Shown here one piece after another: positions 8,882 through 17,082 of a DNA stretch of 64,000 nucleotides. The translations under genes and the position numbers were made by a program. Positions within the stretch are counted from its first letter, which is position 1, and every line of letters starts with the position of its first letter. The notes beneath the pieces were generated by a model. The model saw nothing but the letters and a program-made list of their open reading frames with translations. It was not told the DNA's origin and did not search any database. Origin of the DNA: Congregibacter litoralis KT71 (GTDB lineage: Bacteria > Pseudomonadota > Gammaproteobacteria > Pseudomonadales > Halieaceae); contig NZ_CM002299.1 of NCBI RefSeq assembly GCF_000153125.2, positions 1,611,075 through 1,675,074 on the forward strand, given 5' to 3'.

Positions 8882-9181
8882 ATGGAGCTAAAGTATTTTC
8901 TCAAGATGGCAACGAAGAGGGAGCGAGCAGAAGTCGCCGTCGCCTGCAATGATTCGGTGTCTTACCTTTACCAGATCGCGGGCAACCACCGTTACGCCAG
9001 CCCCTTGCTGGCAACCCAGATCGAACAATCGACGAGACTGGTTGCAGAAGCATCGGGGGGGCGACTTCACCCCGTGCCTCGCGCCTCAATGGTACGCCAC
9101 CCCGAAATCTTTTATGGGGTAGAGGAACAAGAAGCGCAGCAACGGCCTGCAATGGTGTGTGACGTCGATGCCACAGAATAA
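8882..9181 (+). CDS. Small Cro-like DNA-binding protein
   Basis: The 99-residue protein is divergent from the CI-like gene and has a helix-turn-helix-like N-terminus (KRERAEVAVACNDSVSYLYQ, then NHRYASPLLATQIEQ), similar to Cro/YdaS-type regulators. It probably opposes the CI-like repressor. An in-frame GTG at 8864 is another possible start; the ATG at 8882 is preceded by a palindrome and has no clear Shine-Dalgarno sequence. The 3' end overlaps the start of the parB-family gene, so the two are probably co-transcribed. Confidence 0.6.
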   Translation: MELKYFLKMATKRERAEVAVACNDSVSYLYQIAGNHRYASPLLATQIEQSTRLVAEASGGRLHPVPRASMVRHPEIFYGVEEQEAQQRPAMVCDVDATE

Positions 9182-10709
9182 TCGATCTTCCACGACCGCT
9201 GCGTCCACACCCGACGATGTCGTTGCCACACGCATCGAGGTCACCCGTATTCACCACTACGGGCGCAATCCCCGCCGTCAGCAAAATCCGGAGTATGACC
9301 GTATCAAGGCGTCTATCCGTGCCGGCGGTCTGGATCAGCCGTTAGTGATCTCGCAGGAACCCGGCGCGGCTGACTATGTGCTTCATGCCGGGGGCAATAC
9401 CCGGCTGAGTATCCTTAAAGAATTGTACGAGGAGACAGGGGAAGAGCAGTTTTACTGGATAGATTGTGTGGTCAGAGGCTGGTCCCAGGAGTCGGCGTTG
9501 TTGTTCGCGCACCTGCGGGAGAATGAACTGCGCGGCAGTCTGCCCTTTATCGATAAAGCGCATGCCGTGTTTGACGCCAAATCGTTGCTCGAAGCGGAAC
9601 TGTCCGTGGAGACTCTTTCACAGCGGCAACTGGAAACCCTGTTCAGGGAGCGAGGCTTCAGCCTCGGTCACAGTATGATCTCTAAAATGGGGTACGCCGT
9701 TCAGACACTGTGGCCGGTGATGCCAACCGCATTGAGTGCCGGCCTGGGTCGCCCTCAGATAGAAAAGATTCGGGCTTTGGAGCGTGCGGCTCGCCACATC
9801 TGGCTACATCGCCAACTGGGCGATGAAAGCCTGTTTGATGATGTATTCGCTGAATTGTGTCGGCGCTACGATGGCAGTGAGTGGGATATCCAACCACTGC
9901 GCCATGCGCTGCAACATGAGATCGCAGTGGAGTCAGAGCAGAGTGAGCACATCATCCATCTCGAAATTGAAGCCTGCCTGGCAGGCCGCCCATTTGAATA
10001 TCCCTCCACTCCCGAACAAGACTGCGATGACGCGCAGCCAAAGGACGAGCCAAACAAACTAGTGGCCTCGAGTGAAGCGTCGGGTAAAAGCACAACCGCC
10101 TACACGTCGCCGTCCCATCAAACTGCGCCAGCAGGCCCAGTAATTGAAGAAGGTGAATCACCGGACAACTTGAGTAACACCACCGAGGGCTCTGCCGAAA
10201 GTGTAACGAGTACTCGAGACCTGAACTCATTGGATATTCCCTCATTGCGCCGCCACCTGTATGCCACCGCTTTGCGCTTGGCGGAACATCATGGCTTGGG
10301 CGATCGCGTCATACCACTTGAAGATCACGGCATGGGTTTTTTAGTGACCGATGTCCCGCCCGCGGAACTGACGGAAACACTGGATCAGGAGATGCTCGCA
10401 ATGGTGTCCTTACTGTGGTGGCAACTGGCAGCCTGCTCGGAGGTTACCGCGGCTCCCGTGGATGTCCTCCTGAATGACCTTGACGAGTTCTCGATATTGC
10501 ACCGGGCACTGGCATCGCAGGATGCGGAGTTGTTGTTTAGCAATGTTTGGACGCTAGACCCTGGTCACATGGGCTGCCAGTTTTGGCAGCAGCTCAATCC
10601 CGAGGATTGGCGGCTTCTGCTGCAGATGATGGAGACTTATCGTACGCTAAAACGGTGTGCCTTTGATGCTGGCTTGGCGTTGTGGGACACCGCGGAAGGT
10701 GACAGCTGA
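9168..10709 (+). CDS. parB: ParB-family protein of PFGI-1-class ICEs
   Basis: The N-terminal half shows a ParB/Spo0J-type nuclease-like domain (IHHYGRNPRR, IKASIRAGGLDQPLVI, HAGGNTRLSIL) and a ParB-like helix-turn-helix region (ETLSQRQLETLFRERGFSLG). This is the family known in PFGI-1-class ICEs as TIGR03764. The C-terminal half is a variable acidic linker followed by a helical domain. It probably binds element DNA for maintenance or segregation. No ParA ATPase gene lies beside it, although elements of this class usually have one. The stop overlaps the next start (TGATG), so translation is probably coupled. Confidence 0.8.
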   Translation: MPQNNRSSTTAASTPDDVVATRIEVTRIHHYGRNPRRQQNPEYDRIKASIRAGGLDQPLVISQEPGAADYVLHAGGNTRLSILKELYEETGEEQFYWIDCVVRGWSQESALLFAHLRENELRGSLPFIDKAHAVFDAKSLLEAELSVETLSQRQLETLFRERGFSLGHSMISKMGYAVQTLWPVMPTALSAGLGRPQIEKIRALERAARHIWLHRQLGDESLFDDVFAELCRRYDGSEWDIQPLRHALQHEIAVESEQSEHIIHLEIEACLAGRPFEYPSTPEQDCDDAQPKDEPNKLVASSEASGKSTTAYTSPSHQTAPAGPVIEEGESPDNLSNTTEGSAESVTSTRDLNSLDIPSLRRHLYATALRLAEHHGLGDRVIPLEDHGMGFLVTDVPPAELTETLDQEMLAMVSLLWWQLAACSEVTAAPVDVLLNDLDEFSILHRALASQDAELLFSNVWTLDPGHMGCQFWQQLNPEDWRLLLQMMETYRTLKRCAFDAGLALWDTAEGDS

Positions 10710-11311
10710 TGTCATCAAATAAGGAAGCGGATCTCACCTCTGCCGTTCTCCTGTACGCGGTCCGTTGCTTGGCCGAAGGTGACCAGCAGGCCCTGCGAAG
10801 CATGAATTTCGGTCCCAAGGAGCTGGATGCTTTACAGGGGATCAACCTGGCTGACCTGTATCGAGCCGATGCGCTCCGCGTGCATTGTCTGAAGATAGAC
10901 CTGGACAGGGAGGTGTTCTGGCCCATGCTGGCACACCTGCGCCATCAGCGGGAGTCTGAAGAGCTACAGCGCACGCTGATAGTGGCCGATGCCCCCTTGG
11001 ATATGATGCAGCAGTTGTTTGGGATGAGTTCACGTGAGTACACGCGATGGCGTCGAGTGCTGACGCTCGCGCCCTCTGTGGGAAGACCGCCTGAGCTCGA
11101 TGAGACCGATACCCATACACTGTGGTATGCCTGGCAGGAACGGGTTCAGGCGTGTGCGGAAGCCCCGCTGGCGGCAGTAGACTATCTCGGTCTCTACCAC
11201 GAGACGGACATCGCGCTACGGTGTATTTGGGCACTGGTGCAACGGTGGGAGGCATACGGCGAGCCTATGGCAGGCGCCGGAGCGAATCAGGTCATCGAGC
11301 ATGGCCCATGA
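10709..11311 (+). CDS. DUF2857 domain protein
   Basis: The 200-residue protein matches the DUF2857 family, which normally lies between parB and the STY4528-family gene in this ICE class. It is helical and soluble, with a possible helix-turn-helix in MMQQLFGMSSREYTRWRR. The molecular function is unknown; its position suggests replication or maintenance. It overlaps both neighbours (4 bp upstream, 11 bp downstream). Confidence 0.7.
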   Translation: MSSNKEADLTSAVLLYAVRCLAEGDQQALRSMNFGPKELDALQGINLADLYRADALRVHCLKIDLDREVFWPMLAHLRHQRESEELQRTLIVADAPLDMMQQLFGMSSREYTRWRRVLTLAPSVGRPPELDETDTHTLWYAWQERVQACAEAPLAAVDYLGLYHETDIALRCIWALVQRWEAYGEPMAGAGANQVIEHGP

Positions 11312-12551
11312 CGATGCCGTACCGCGACCGGAAACAGTTGCCCTCGATGCCCTAATCAAAGCAACCATTGCGGAATTCAAAGGTGAGGGTGCAGTAGCGT
11401 CGTCCGACGCTATGTTATTTGTGGGCAATTGGCACCAGGCGGTTCCCGCCATGGTGATTCAGGATCCCATCCTGGAGCCGGTAGATAAAGTGGTGTGGAT
11501 GGTCATTATGTCTCACGCCAGAGAAACCGGAGGACGAACGGCTTTCCCGGATTACGACACCATTGCTAACCAGACTAACGTTTCCTCCACGTCAACCGTA
11601 TCGCGGGCGATTGCGATATTGCGGCTCACCCGCTGGCTAACCTTATATGCCAGGCTACGTCAAAAATCCGGCCGCTTTACCGGCAATATCTACGTTCTGC
11701 ACGACGAGCCCTTGCCGCTGGTTGACGCCCTGCATCTTGACGATGCCTATATGGCATTTGTCAGTCAGTCTCAGCAACATCACCACGGACGTGTGCGTCT
11801 CGTTGCGCAGGGCATATCAGACAGTCTGGATGAAACTATTCGGGACGGACAAAACCTTGCGGAAAGAGAGGCGGGGTCGGAGCGTCGTCTGCGTGCGGCG
11901 CAGTTTCTGGCAGAGAAAGGAAAAAACACAGACGGCTCGAGTCGCTACTTCGCCTTCACCGGCGCATCTGTTAACCGACTTAAACAGCCGTCGCCTCAGA
12001 GATCTGGCGGGGCCGGTGACCGTGACCAAAATTCAAAGACGGAGGAAAAAGTACACTACAGTAGTGATTGTAGTAGTAATTATAAAACAACTACAACAAC
12101 AACCCCTACGCAGAATGCCAACAGCAACGAGAGTGCTTTACCGGCAGCAAGCTCATGTTCTGATAAACCCCTGATTTATCCGCCCCGGCTGTCGGAAAAC
12201 CAGAGACTGCTGGCAGATCGTTACCTTGGCATGATCGCCCCCGAGGCTCGTCAGTCTGTCTTGGATGAGTTGCAGGGTCGGCTGGACTCAGAGCAAAGAG
12301 GGATGAAACCGGTCTACGACGAATTGCGTTTCCTGCATTCGCTGTGCAAGGCCGCGGACAAGGGTGAATTTATACCCAATCTTGGCATCAAGGTGGCAGA
12401 AGGCCGATTGTCTCGTGCCCAGTCAGCTCCGCCACCTGTGGATCCACAGCAAGAGGCACTCAAGGCTGAGGAACGCGAACGCTCGCGGGCCTATGGCATC
12501 GAACAAATTGCCAAACTGCGTCTCTCATTCAACGCGAAGGATGATTCCTGA
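11301..12551 (+). CDS. STY4528-family island replication protein
   Basis: The 416-residue protein follows parB and the DUF2857 gene as is usual for the STY4528 family of pathogenicity-island replication proteins. Residues about 40-140 look like a replication-initiator winged helix (VVWMVIMSHARETGG, FPDYDTIANQTNVSSTSTVSRA). The middle is low-complexity (Ser/Thr/Asn-rich, with a run of ACA/ACC codons near 12084-12110), and the C-terminus is helical. A role in element replication is inferred from the family name and context. Confidence 0.75.
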   Translation: MAHDDAVPRPETVALDALIKATIAEFKGEGAVASSDAMLFVGNWHQAVPAMVIQDPILEPVDKVVWMVIMSHARETGGRTAFPDYDTIANQTNVSSTSTVSRAIAILRLTRWLTLYARLRQKSGRFTGNIYVLHDEPLPLVDALHLDDAYMAFVSQSQQHHHGRVRLVAQGISDSLDETIRDGQNLAEREAGSERRLRAAQFLAEKGKNTDGSSRYFAFTGASVNRLKQPSPQRSGGAGDRDQNSKTEEKVHYSSDCSSNYKTTTTTTPTQNANSNESALPAASSCSDKPLIYPPRLSENQRLLADRYLGMIAPEARQSVLDELQGRLDSEQRGMKPVYDELRFLHSLCKAADKGEFIPNLGIKVAEGRLSRAQSAPPPVDPQQEALKAEERERSRAYGIEQIAKLRLSFNAKDDS

Positions 12552-12751
12552 TTCAGCCCATCTGCCTGCCGTCCAGTTGTTGAAGCGTGGATGGAACGCC
12601 ATTCTTGAGGTGGTTCCACTGTCACCAGTTTGAAGGACCAATACCTCATAGCAGGACGTAAACCTCCACGGCACTTGGCGAGATACTCCGTGGTCGGCGG
12701 GAGGGATTCGTGGGTTCATAGCGTGGTGAAAAATTGATAGGAACCGCGCTG
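12552..12751 (+). other. 200-bp structured leader before the TIGR03761-family gene
   Basis: No gene is seen here. The stretch contains the inverted repeats TGAGGT/ACCTCA (12606-12648) and CCACGG/CCGTGG (12666-12693) and the sequence TGGTTCCACTGTCACCAGTT (12611-12630), which recurs nearly exactly elsewhere in the element. It is probably the 5' leader of the next operon. Confidence 0.35.
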
Positions 12752-13489
12752 ATGAATACTCATGACGACATCCCTCGCGAACAGCCTGTTGATCAACCGG
12801 ATAAAACGGGTCCCGGCGCGTTGCGTGGCGAGGTCTGGTTGAACGTCCAGACCTATCAGGCCCAAAGCTTGATCCGGGGAAGGCGTGGCGGCGAAGGCAA
12901 GCCGGCGATTATGGGCCTGGTTGGTTTTGCAGAGCGGTTGAAGGTGCTCTGGCAAGCCATCCGATCGGATGACCCATTCGCCGACTGGTGGCTGATCAAG
13001 GTGGAAGCCAGTATTGGTGATGCGCGTACGCAGTTAAATCGCTTGCAGGAACAACTTCAGGCCGTGCTGGTCAGCGTCGAGTGCTTCGACGTGACCTTTG
13101 CGCAGTCGAGTCGACCCCAGCGAGTTTCGCTACAGTTTGCCAATCCTTATGCTTTTCGGGCGGCGCAGATGCTTGCTGACTATGACCGCATGATGTGCGC
13201 TTGGATGACAGTCCGACATTTGGGCATGGATTCACCGGCGGATATCGCTGAACAGGTGAGTGGGAGTGGCCGGTGGCTGCGGCGCGTATTTGCACTGCCC
13301 CAAAGCTACCAGTATCTGGAGGTCAGTCGAAGCGACATACATCAAGGCACCGCGCGAGCAGCGAAAGCGCGTGAATGTATGGGGGACTTGCCACAGGAGA
13401 TACTCGACGGTGACAAACTACCTTCGCTACGCCCCGTCACATTCCAGCGTGCGAGTGCGACTTGTAATCCTGCTTGCCAGGATGGATAG
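12752..13489 (+). CDS. TIGR03761-family ICE protein (PFL_4669 family)
   Basis: The 245-residue protein resembles the PFL_4669/TIGR03761 family, found downstream of the STY4528-type gene in these ICEs. Typical stretches are LRGEVWLNVQTYQAQSLIRG, FADWWLIKVE and VSLQFANPYAFRAAQMLADY. It is soluble and without recognised catalytic motifs; its function is unknown. The ATG at 12752 with AGGAA upstream is preferred over a TTG at 12734. Confidence 0.7.
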   Translation: MNTHDDIPREQPVDQPDKTGPGALRGEVWLNVQTYQAQSLIRGRRGGEGKPAIMGLVGFAERLKVLWQAIRSDDPFADWWLIKVEASIGDARTQLNRLQEQLQAVLVSVECFDVTFAQSSRPQRVSLQFANPYAFRAAQMLADYDRMMCAWMTVRHLGMDSPADIAEQVSGSGRWLRRVFALPQSYQYLEVSRSDIHQGTARAAKARECMGDLPQEILDGDKLPSLRPVTFQRASATCNPACQDG

Positions 13490-13494
13490 CTGCC

Positions 13495-13869
13495 ATGCTA
13501 GCCGCGACTCAACAACGCCTGAATATCATTCTCGATACGCGTATTCCCCTGGAAGCGATGATTCTCAATCGTTTACAGCGATTGCCGCAGCGGCGGCGAA
13601 AAGATTGGTTAAGAGGCTTGCTGATGACTGGCTTCAATACGGAGTGTCAGGTTATCAAATCGCAAGCACCGCCGATCCCTCAGCAAGATGATGCCGAACG
13701 CCGATATTTGCATTGGCGTATGCCAGCGACGCGCAGTGGTGCACGTAGTTCCAAAAGCGGTGCATCACCCGGGTCTGGCGACCAGCAATGCGCTGAAAAC
13801 GCCCAGAGTAGCCCCAATGCCCATTGTGAAAAGCCCTTTGCGCAGCTGCGAAGCGTTATAGGCCATTAG
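13495..13869 (+). CDS. Putative ParR/StbB-like ribbon-helix-helix protein
   Basis: The 124-residue protein has one likely structured part: a short strand (NIILDTRIPLE) followed by two helices (AMILNRLQRLPQRRRKDW, LRGLLMTGF), the layout of ribbon-helix-helix adaptor proteins such as ParR. The C-terminal half is disordered and Ser-rich. It lies 31 bp before a ParM-like actin gene, which supports an adaptor role that links a centromere site to the filament. The call rests on pattern and context only. Confidence 0.45.
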   Translation: MLAATQQRLNIILDTRIPLEAMILNRLQRLPQRRRKDWLRGLLMTGFNTECQVIKSQAPPIPQQDDAERRYLHWRMPATRSGARSSKSGASPGSGDQQCAENAQSSPNAHCEKPFAQLRSVIGH

Positions 13870-13900
13870 CGTACAGGGATTGATTTCGAGGAAATAGACT

Positions 13901-14995
13901 GTGACAGAACGCATCGATAAAAAGCCAACACAGGCTGACAAAACTTCGCAACTGACCTCGGATCCTATGTCTGTCGTTCAGGTGGGTCTTGATGACGGGT
14001 ATGCCTATACCAAGGTGGCGTTAGCCGATGGGCGGCTGTTTAGTGCGCCCTCCAGAGCGCGAATTGGCTCTGCTGGTGTCACCTGGATTCGAGAGCAGGA
14101 GCAACGGATTTTTGAGTACGAGACCGGTGGAACCGTTTACTCGGTGGGTGCCGTCGACGGTGAGGCGACACAGTTCGACGAATACCCCAGTTCTGCCCTC
14201 AATCGCGTGATTGTACAGCACGCCTTCCAACAGGCGGGCTTGTCGGGCCGTTCTATTCATCTTGTGACGGGCTTACCTGTCTCTGCGTACTACCGCCACG
14301 ACGGCCAGCTGCGTCAACAGGAGATCGATCGAAAGTGCGAGAGTCTGAAGCTATCGGTTGAACCTAAGCCGAACAGCGCAAAACCGGGCAAATCCATTTT
14401 GAGTGCCAGTGTTGCCTTTCATGAGGTGATTCCCGAAGCGCTTGCTGCCTGGTATGACCATGTCATCGTAACGCAGGCCGATGGTGTAACACTGGATGGT
14501 GATCGACTAAGTGCACCCATCGCTATCGTTGATATTGGCGGGCGCACGACGGACTTTGTGGTGGTGCAAGATCAAGGCATCGTTCACGGCTCGTCCGGGT
14601 CCCTCAACCGGGGCATGCTGAATGTGAAGTCCCGGGTCGCTGATCTTATTCAGCAAACCTTCGATATGAGCGAACTGGGTGAGCAGAGTATCGCCAGGGC
14701 GGTGGACAGCTCCCGATTACGCCTGCATGGCAAGGATCATGATATCTCGGCCATGGTGGCTGCTGCGAAGCGAGAACTGGTGGAGCTGCTCTACGCCGAG
14801 ACCCGGCGCAAGCTAGGACTGGGTGTCGAACTTGATCAGGTGCTATTTGTGGGTGGTGGCAGTGCAGCGCTCGCAACCGACATAGCCAACTGGTTCCCGA
14901 ATCAGACGATTCCCGATCACGCAGCTTTTGCGAATGCACGAGGAATGCTCAAGTACCTACAATATGTCTGTGATGACACAGCAGGTGGTTTCTAA
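13901..14995 (+). CDS. parM: ParM/StbA-like actin-family segregation ATPase
   Basis: The 364-residue protein shows the actin-fold ATPase motifs of ParM: phosphate-1 loop VGLDDGYAYTKVAL (about 29-42), phosphate-2 loop IAIVDIGGRTTDFVVV (about 208-223) and the adenosine motif VLFVGGGSAAL (about 308-318). ParM proteins form filaments that push plasmid copies apart. On an ICE it would help keep the excised circular form. The start is GTG with GAGGAAA upstream. Together with the ParR-like gene it gives the element a type II partition system. Confidence 0.8.
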   Translation: MTERIDKKPTQADKTSQLTSDPMSVVQVGLDDGYAYTKVALADGRLFSAPSRARIGSAGVTWIREQEQRIFEYETGGTVYSVGAVDGEATQFDEYPSSALNRVIVQHAFQQAGLSGRSIHLVTGLPVSAYYRHDGQLRQQEIDRKCESLKLSVEPKPNSAKPGKSILSASVAFHEVIPEALAAWYDHVIVTQADGVTLDGDRLSAPIAIVDIGGRTTDFVVVQDQGIVHGSSGSLNRGMLNVKSRVADLIQQTFDMSELGEQSIARAVDSSRLRLHGKDHDISAMVAAAKRELVELLYAETRRKLGLGVELDQVLFVGGGSAALATDIANWFPNQTIPDHAAFANARGMLKYLQYVCDDTAGGF

Positions 14996-15083
14996 AGGCT
15001 TTATACGTGGTCACTGCGGTCTCAGTGGCAACAAGTATCGTCGGATTGTGCAAGCGATACTGCGGGTTACCGTCAATCCATTG

Positions 15084-15153
15084 TCAGGGCTTGCCCTGAT
15101 TTTACTCACCCTGTCGGGAAGCGCCTTCCCGTCAGGGAATCGCGTTCCCTGAC
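15084..15153 (+). repeat. Three consecutive stem-loops in the leader of the DUF3577 gene
   Basis: TCAGGGC/GCCCTGA (15084-15099), CGGGAAG-CGC-CTTCCCG (15115-15131) and GTCAGGGAA-TCGCG-TTCCCTGAC (15131-15153) follow one another. The arms share CAGGG/CCCTG and GGGAA/TTCCC, so alternative pairings between hairpins are possible, as in an attenuator. The DUF3577 ribosome-binding site (AAGGAG, 15168-15173) lies outside them. Confidence 0.6.
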
Positions 15154-15181
15154 AGTTCATTATGTTCAAGGAGAATGTGTT

Positions 15182-15604
15182 ATGACCAGTAGACAAACTA
15201 CCTCTGAAAAACCGAAGTATTTCGATCTTGATATCCACGGTATTGGTTACCTTAATCGTGCGCGTGAAGTCACGCTCGAGAATGGATCTTCCTTTCTCAG
15301 CGTGACGATCGCCGCATTGCGAGGGCCTGCCGACAACGTCCAACATACCCATTTTGATTGTGTGGTATCGGGCGAAGAAGCGAAGGATCTGGTGCGCCAG
15401 CTAATGCCTGCAGTCGAAGCCGACATGAAAGTGTTGGTGGGGTTTCACCTCAGCGATTTACAGGCAGAAGCATTTACCTTTAAACAAGGTGAACGTGCCG
15501 GCACAACAGGCATTGGTCTGAAGTCCCGGTTGCTGCGATTCCAGTGGATCAAAGTCGACGGACAACCGTTTCTGGCGCCTGTCGCCAGAGATGCCACCGC
15601 CTAG
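15182..15604 (+). CDS. DUF3577 / STY4534-family ICE replication protein
   Basis: The 140-residue protein matches DUF3577 (STY4534 family), with KYFDLDIHGIGYLNRAREV, GSSFLSVTIAALRGPADNV, and a closing LKSRLLRFQWIKVDGQPF. The family is named for replication on mobile islands and may be an OB-fold single-stranded-DNA-binding type; this is an inference from its length and beta-rich pattern. A clear AAGGAG precedes the ATG. The leader forms three hairpins. Confidence 0.75.
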   Translation: MTSRQTTSEKPKYFDLDIHGIGYLNRAREVTLENGSSFLSVTIAALRGPADNVQHTHFDCVVSGEEAKDLVRQLMPAVEADMKVLVGFHLSDLQAEAFTFKQGERAGTTGIGLKSRLLRFQWIKVDGQPFLAPVARDATA

Positions 15605-15614
15605 CCACAATCCC

Positions 15615-15709
15615 TGGCGGCATCTACCGATGCTGCCAATCTTTCAATCTCGTGAGGAAACCACTTCCTCGCGGGACTGGTCTCCCCGCACCATCGAAGG
15701 AGACCAGTC
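15615..15709 (+). promoter_or_regulatory. Three-hairpin leader that buries the radC ribosome-binding site
   Basis: Three strong stem-loops fill the gap: a 10-bp stem with a TACC loop (15615-15638), a 9-bp stem with an ACCAC loop (15651-15673) and a perfect 11-bp stem GACTGGTCTCC/GGAGACCAGTC (15675-15709, 13-nt loop). The third contains most of the Shine-Dalgarno AAGGAG (15697-15702) and ends one base before the ATG at 15710. Translation should be blocked unless the stem is opened, for instance by a ribosome, protein or RNA. Confidence 0.65.
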
Positions 15710-16225
15710 ATGGCCTCGAAATCATCGCCTGCAAAGGTGAATCCTAAAAACCGTTTGGCGACGCTGAAGATCGCAACGCTCAACGACAATGAAAAGCAGT
15801 CTCTGATGGAACTGGCTCTTGCGGTTCTGCAGGACCTGCATCGACCGGGGCTCGAGCTGCCCAGTCCCAACGCCACTCGCGACTATTTGCGGGTGCTGTT
15901 GGCCGACCGGAAAGCAGAAGTGTTTGGTTGCATGTACCTGGATAATCGGCATCGAGTGATCGAGACGGCTGAACTGTTCCAGGGAACGATTGACGGTGCA
16001 GCAGTGTACCCCCGCGTGGTGGTGCAGCAGGCGCTAACCCTCAATGCCGCCGCGGTGATGTTTTTTCACAATCACCCCAGTGGTGTTGCCGAACCCAGTC
16101 ACGCGGATGAGGCAATTACCCGGCGGTTAAAGGATGCTCTGGCACTCGTAGACATACGTGTGCTGGATCATTTCATCGTCACAGCCGGTGAGTCACTGTC
16201 GTTCGCAGAGCGCGGACTGCTTTAA
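15710..16225 (+). CDS. radC: RadC-family JAB/MPN-domain protein
   Basis: The 171-residue protein is a short RadC-type protein. The JAMM-like metal site is complete (His120, His122, Asp133 in FFHNHPSGVAEPSHADEA), and a Glu in RHRVIETAELFQGT is likely catalytic. RadC-like proteins are very common on integrative elements; their biochemical role is still unclear, and the older link with radiation repair in E. coli was withdrawn. The ATG directly follows an 11-bp hairpin that hides its ribosome-binding site. Confidence 0.88.
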   Translation: MASKSSPAKVNPKNRLATLKIATLNDNEKQSLMELALAVLQDLHRPGLELPSPNATRDYLRVLLADRKAEVFGCMYLDNRHRVIETAELFQGTIDGAAVYPRVVVQQALTLNAAAVMFFHNHPSGVAEPSHADEAITRRLKDALALVDIRVLDHFIVTAGESLSFAERGLL

Positions 16226-16260
16226 ATCACCCTTTACTCAACCCACTGGGGAGTTTCTGC

Positions 16261-16313
16261 TTCCCAATGGGAAGGAGGGACTCCCTGAACTCTTTAATCA
16301 TATCCTCAGGGAG
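16261..16313 (+). promoter_or_regulatory. Hairpins sequestering the DUF6573 ribosome-binding site
   Basis: A palindrome TTCCC-AAT-GGGAA (16261-16273) and AGGGA-C-TCCCT (16277-16287) precede an 8-bp inverted repeat CTCCCTGA (16281-16288) / TCAGGGAG (16306-16313). The latter includes the Shine-Dalgarno GGGAG of the next gene. Stems two and three share bases and exclude each other, so this could be a switch. Confidence 0.5.
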
Positions 16314-16320
16314 AAACTTT

Positions 16321-16746
16321 ATGAAAAACACAGAGAACACTTCACTGCAAGATGTCTTTGGTCCTGTCATCTCATGCTACAGCCGAGCACAGGCAATTGA
16401 AGACGGTGTGTTGGTCGATGTTACCAATATGGCGCGGGAAGCTGGTTTCAAGTGGCCGGTGGCCCTAACACATGCGGCATGGTGTGATTGTGTCGCCTGG
16501 ACTGAACAAGATAGCCGGAGTCAGATGCATCAGGATGAGTCCGGTCGCTTGTGGGACGTGTTATTCATGGCATTTGTAGCCATACGCACGGCCGCTGATT
16601 CCGGTGACCGGCTGCGCTTCTCGTTGTATCGGGTACCCAGTGATGGTTGCACGATGGAAGCTCAGGAGGTTACCTTGAAACTGATGGTGGGTCCCGGTGA
16701 TGCCGGAGAACCTGTTGTCACCATCATGCTGCCCAACGAAGATTAA
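16321..16746 (+). CDS. DUF6573-family protein
   Basis: The 141-residue protein resembles the DUF6573 family often found in ICE maintenance regions: SLQDVFGPVISCYSRAQAIE, DGVLVDVTNMAREAGFKWPV, HAAWCDCVAWT. It is soluble and of unknown function. The ATG at 16321 (with GGGAG upstream) is preferred over one at 16267. The ribosome-binding site lies in an 8-bp stem. Confidence 0.65.
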   Translation: MKNTENTSLQDVFGPVISCYSRAQAIEDGVLVDVTNMAREAGFKWPVALTHAAWCDCVAWTEQDSRSQMHQDESGRLWDVLFMAFVAIRTAADSGDRLRFSLYRVPSDGCTMEAQEVTLKLMVGPGDAGEPVVTIMLPNED

Positions 16747-17082
16747 TGTCGCCGATGTGAATCGGCTCCTTGCCCTGGCCACTTGGGATAAAGTGGCGCC
16801 TCTCTCTTCCGTCTGCTCCGCCTTCCAGCTCCGTTTGCTTCCGCGATGTGCCACTACGGCCCCACCTGACGCTTTGTCGCTGGTTCCACTGTAACCACTG
16901 CCAGAGTAGATAGGCCTATTCGACTGCCATGACAGGTCGAAGACCTGGCGTCGCAGTTGATACGAACGAAGCCCTCGTCACTGCAGAGCGAAGCGGGGTA
17001 GTGACGAGGGCGGCGGAGCACCGAACGACAACGGATTGCGCTCGGATTGTTGAGTTCACGGCGAATTCGGTCTGACTATACT

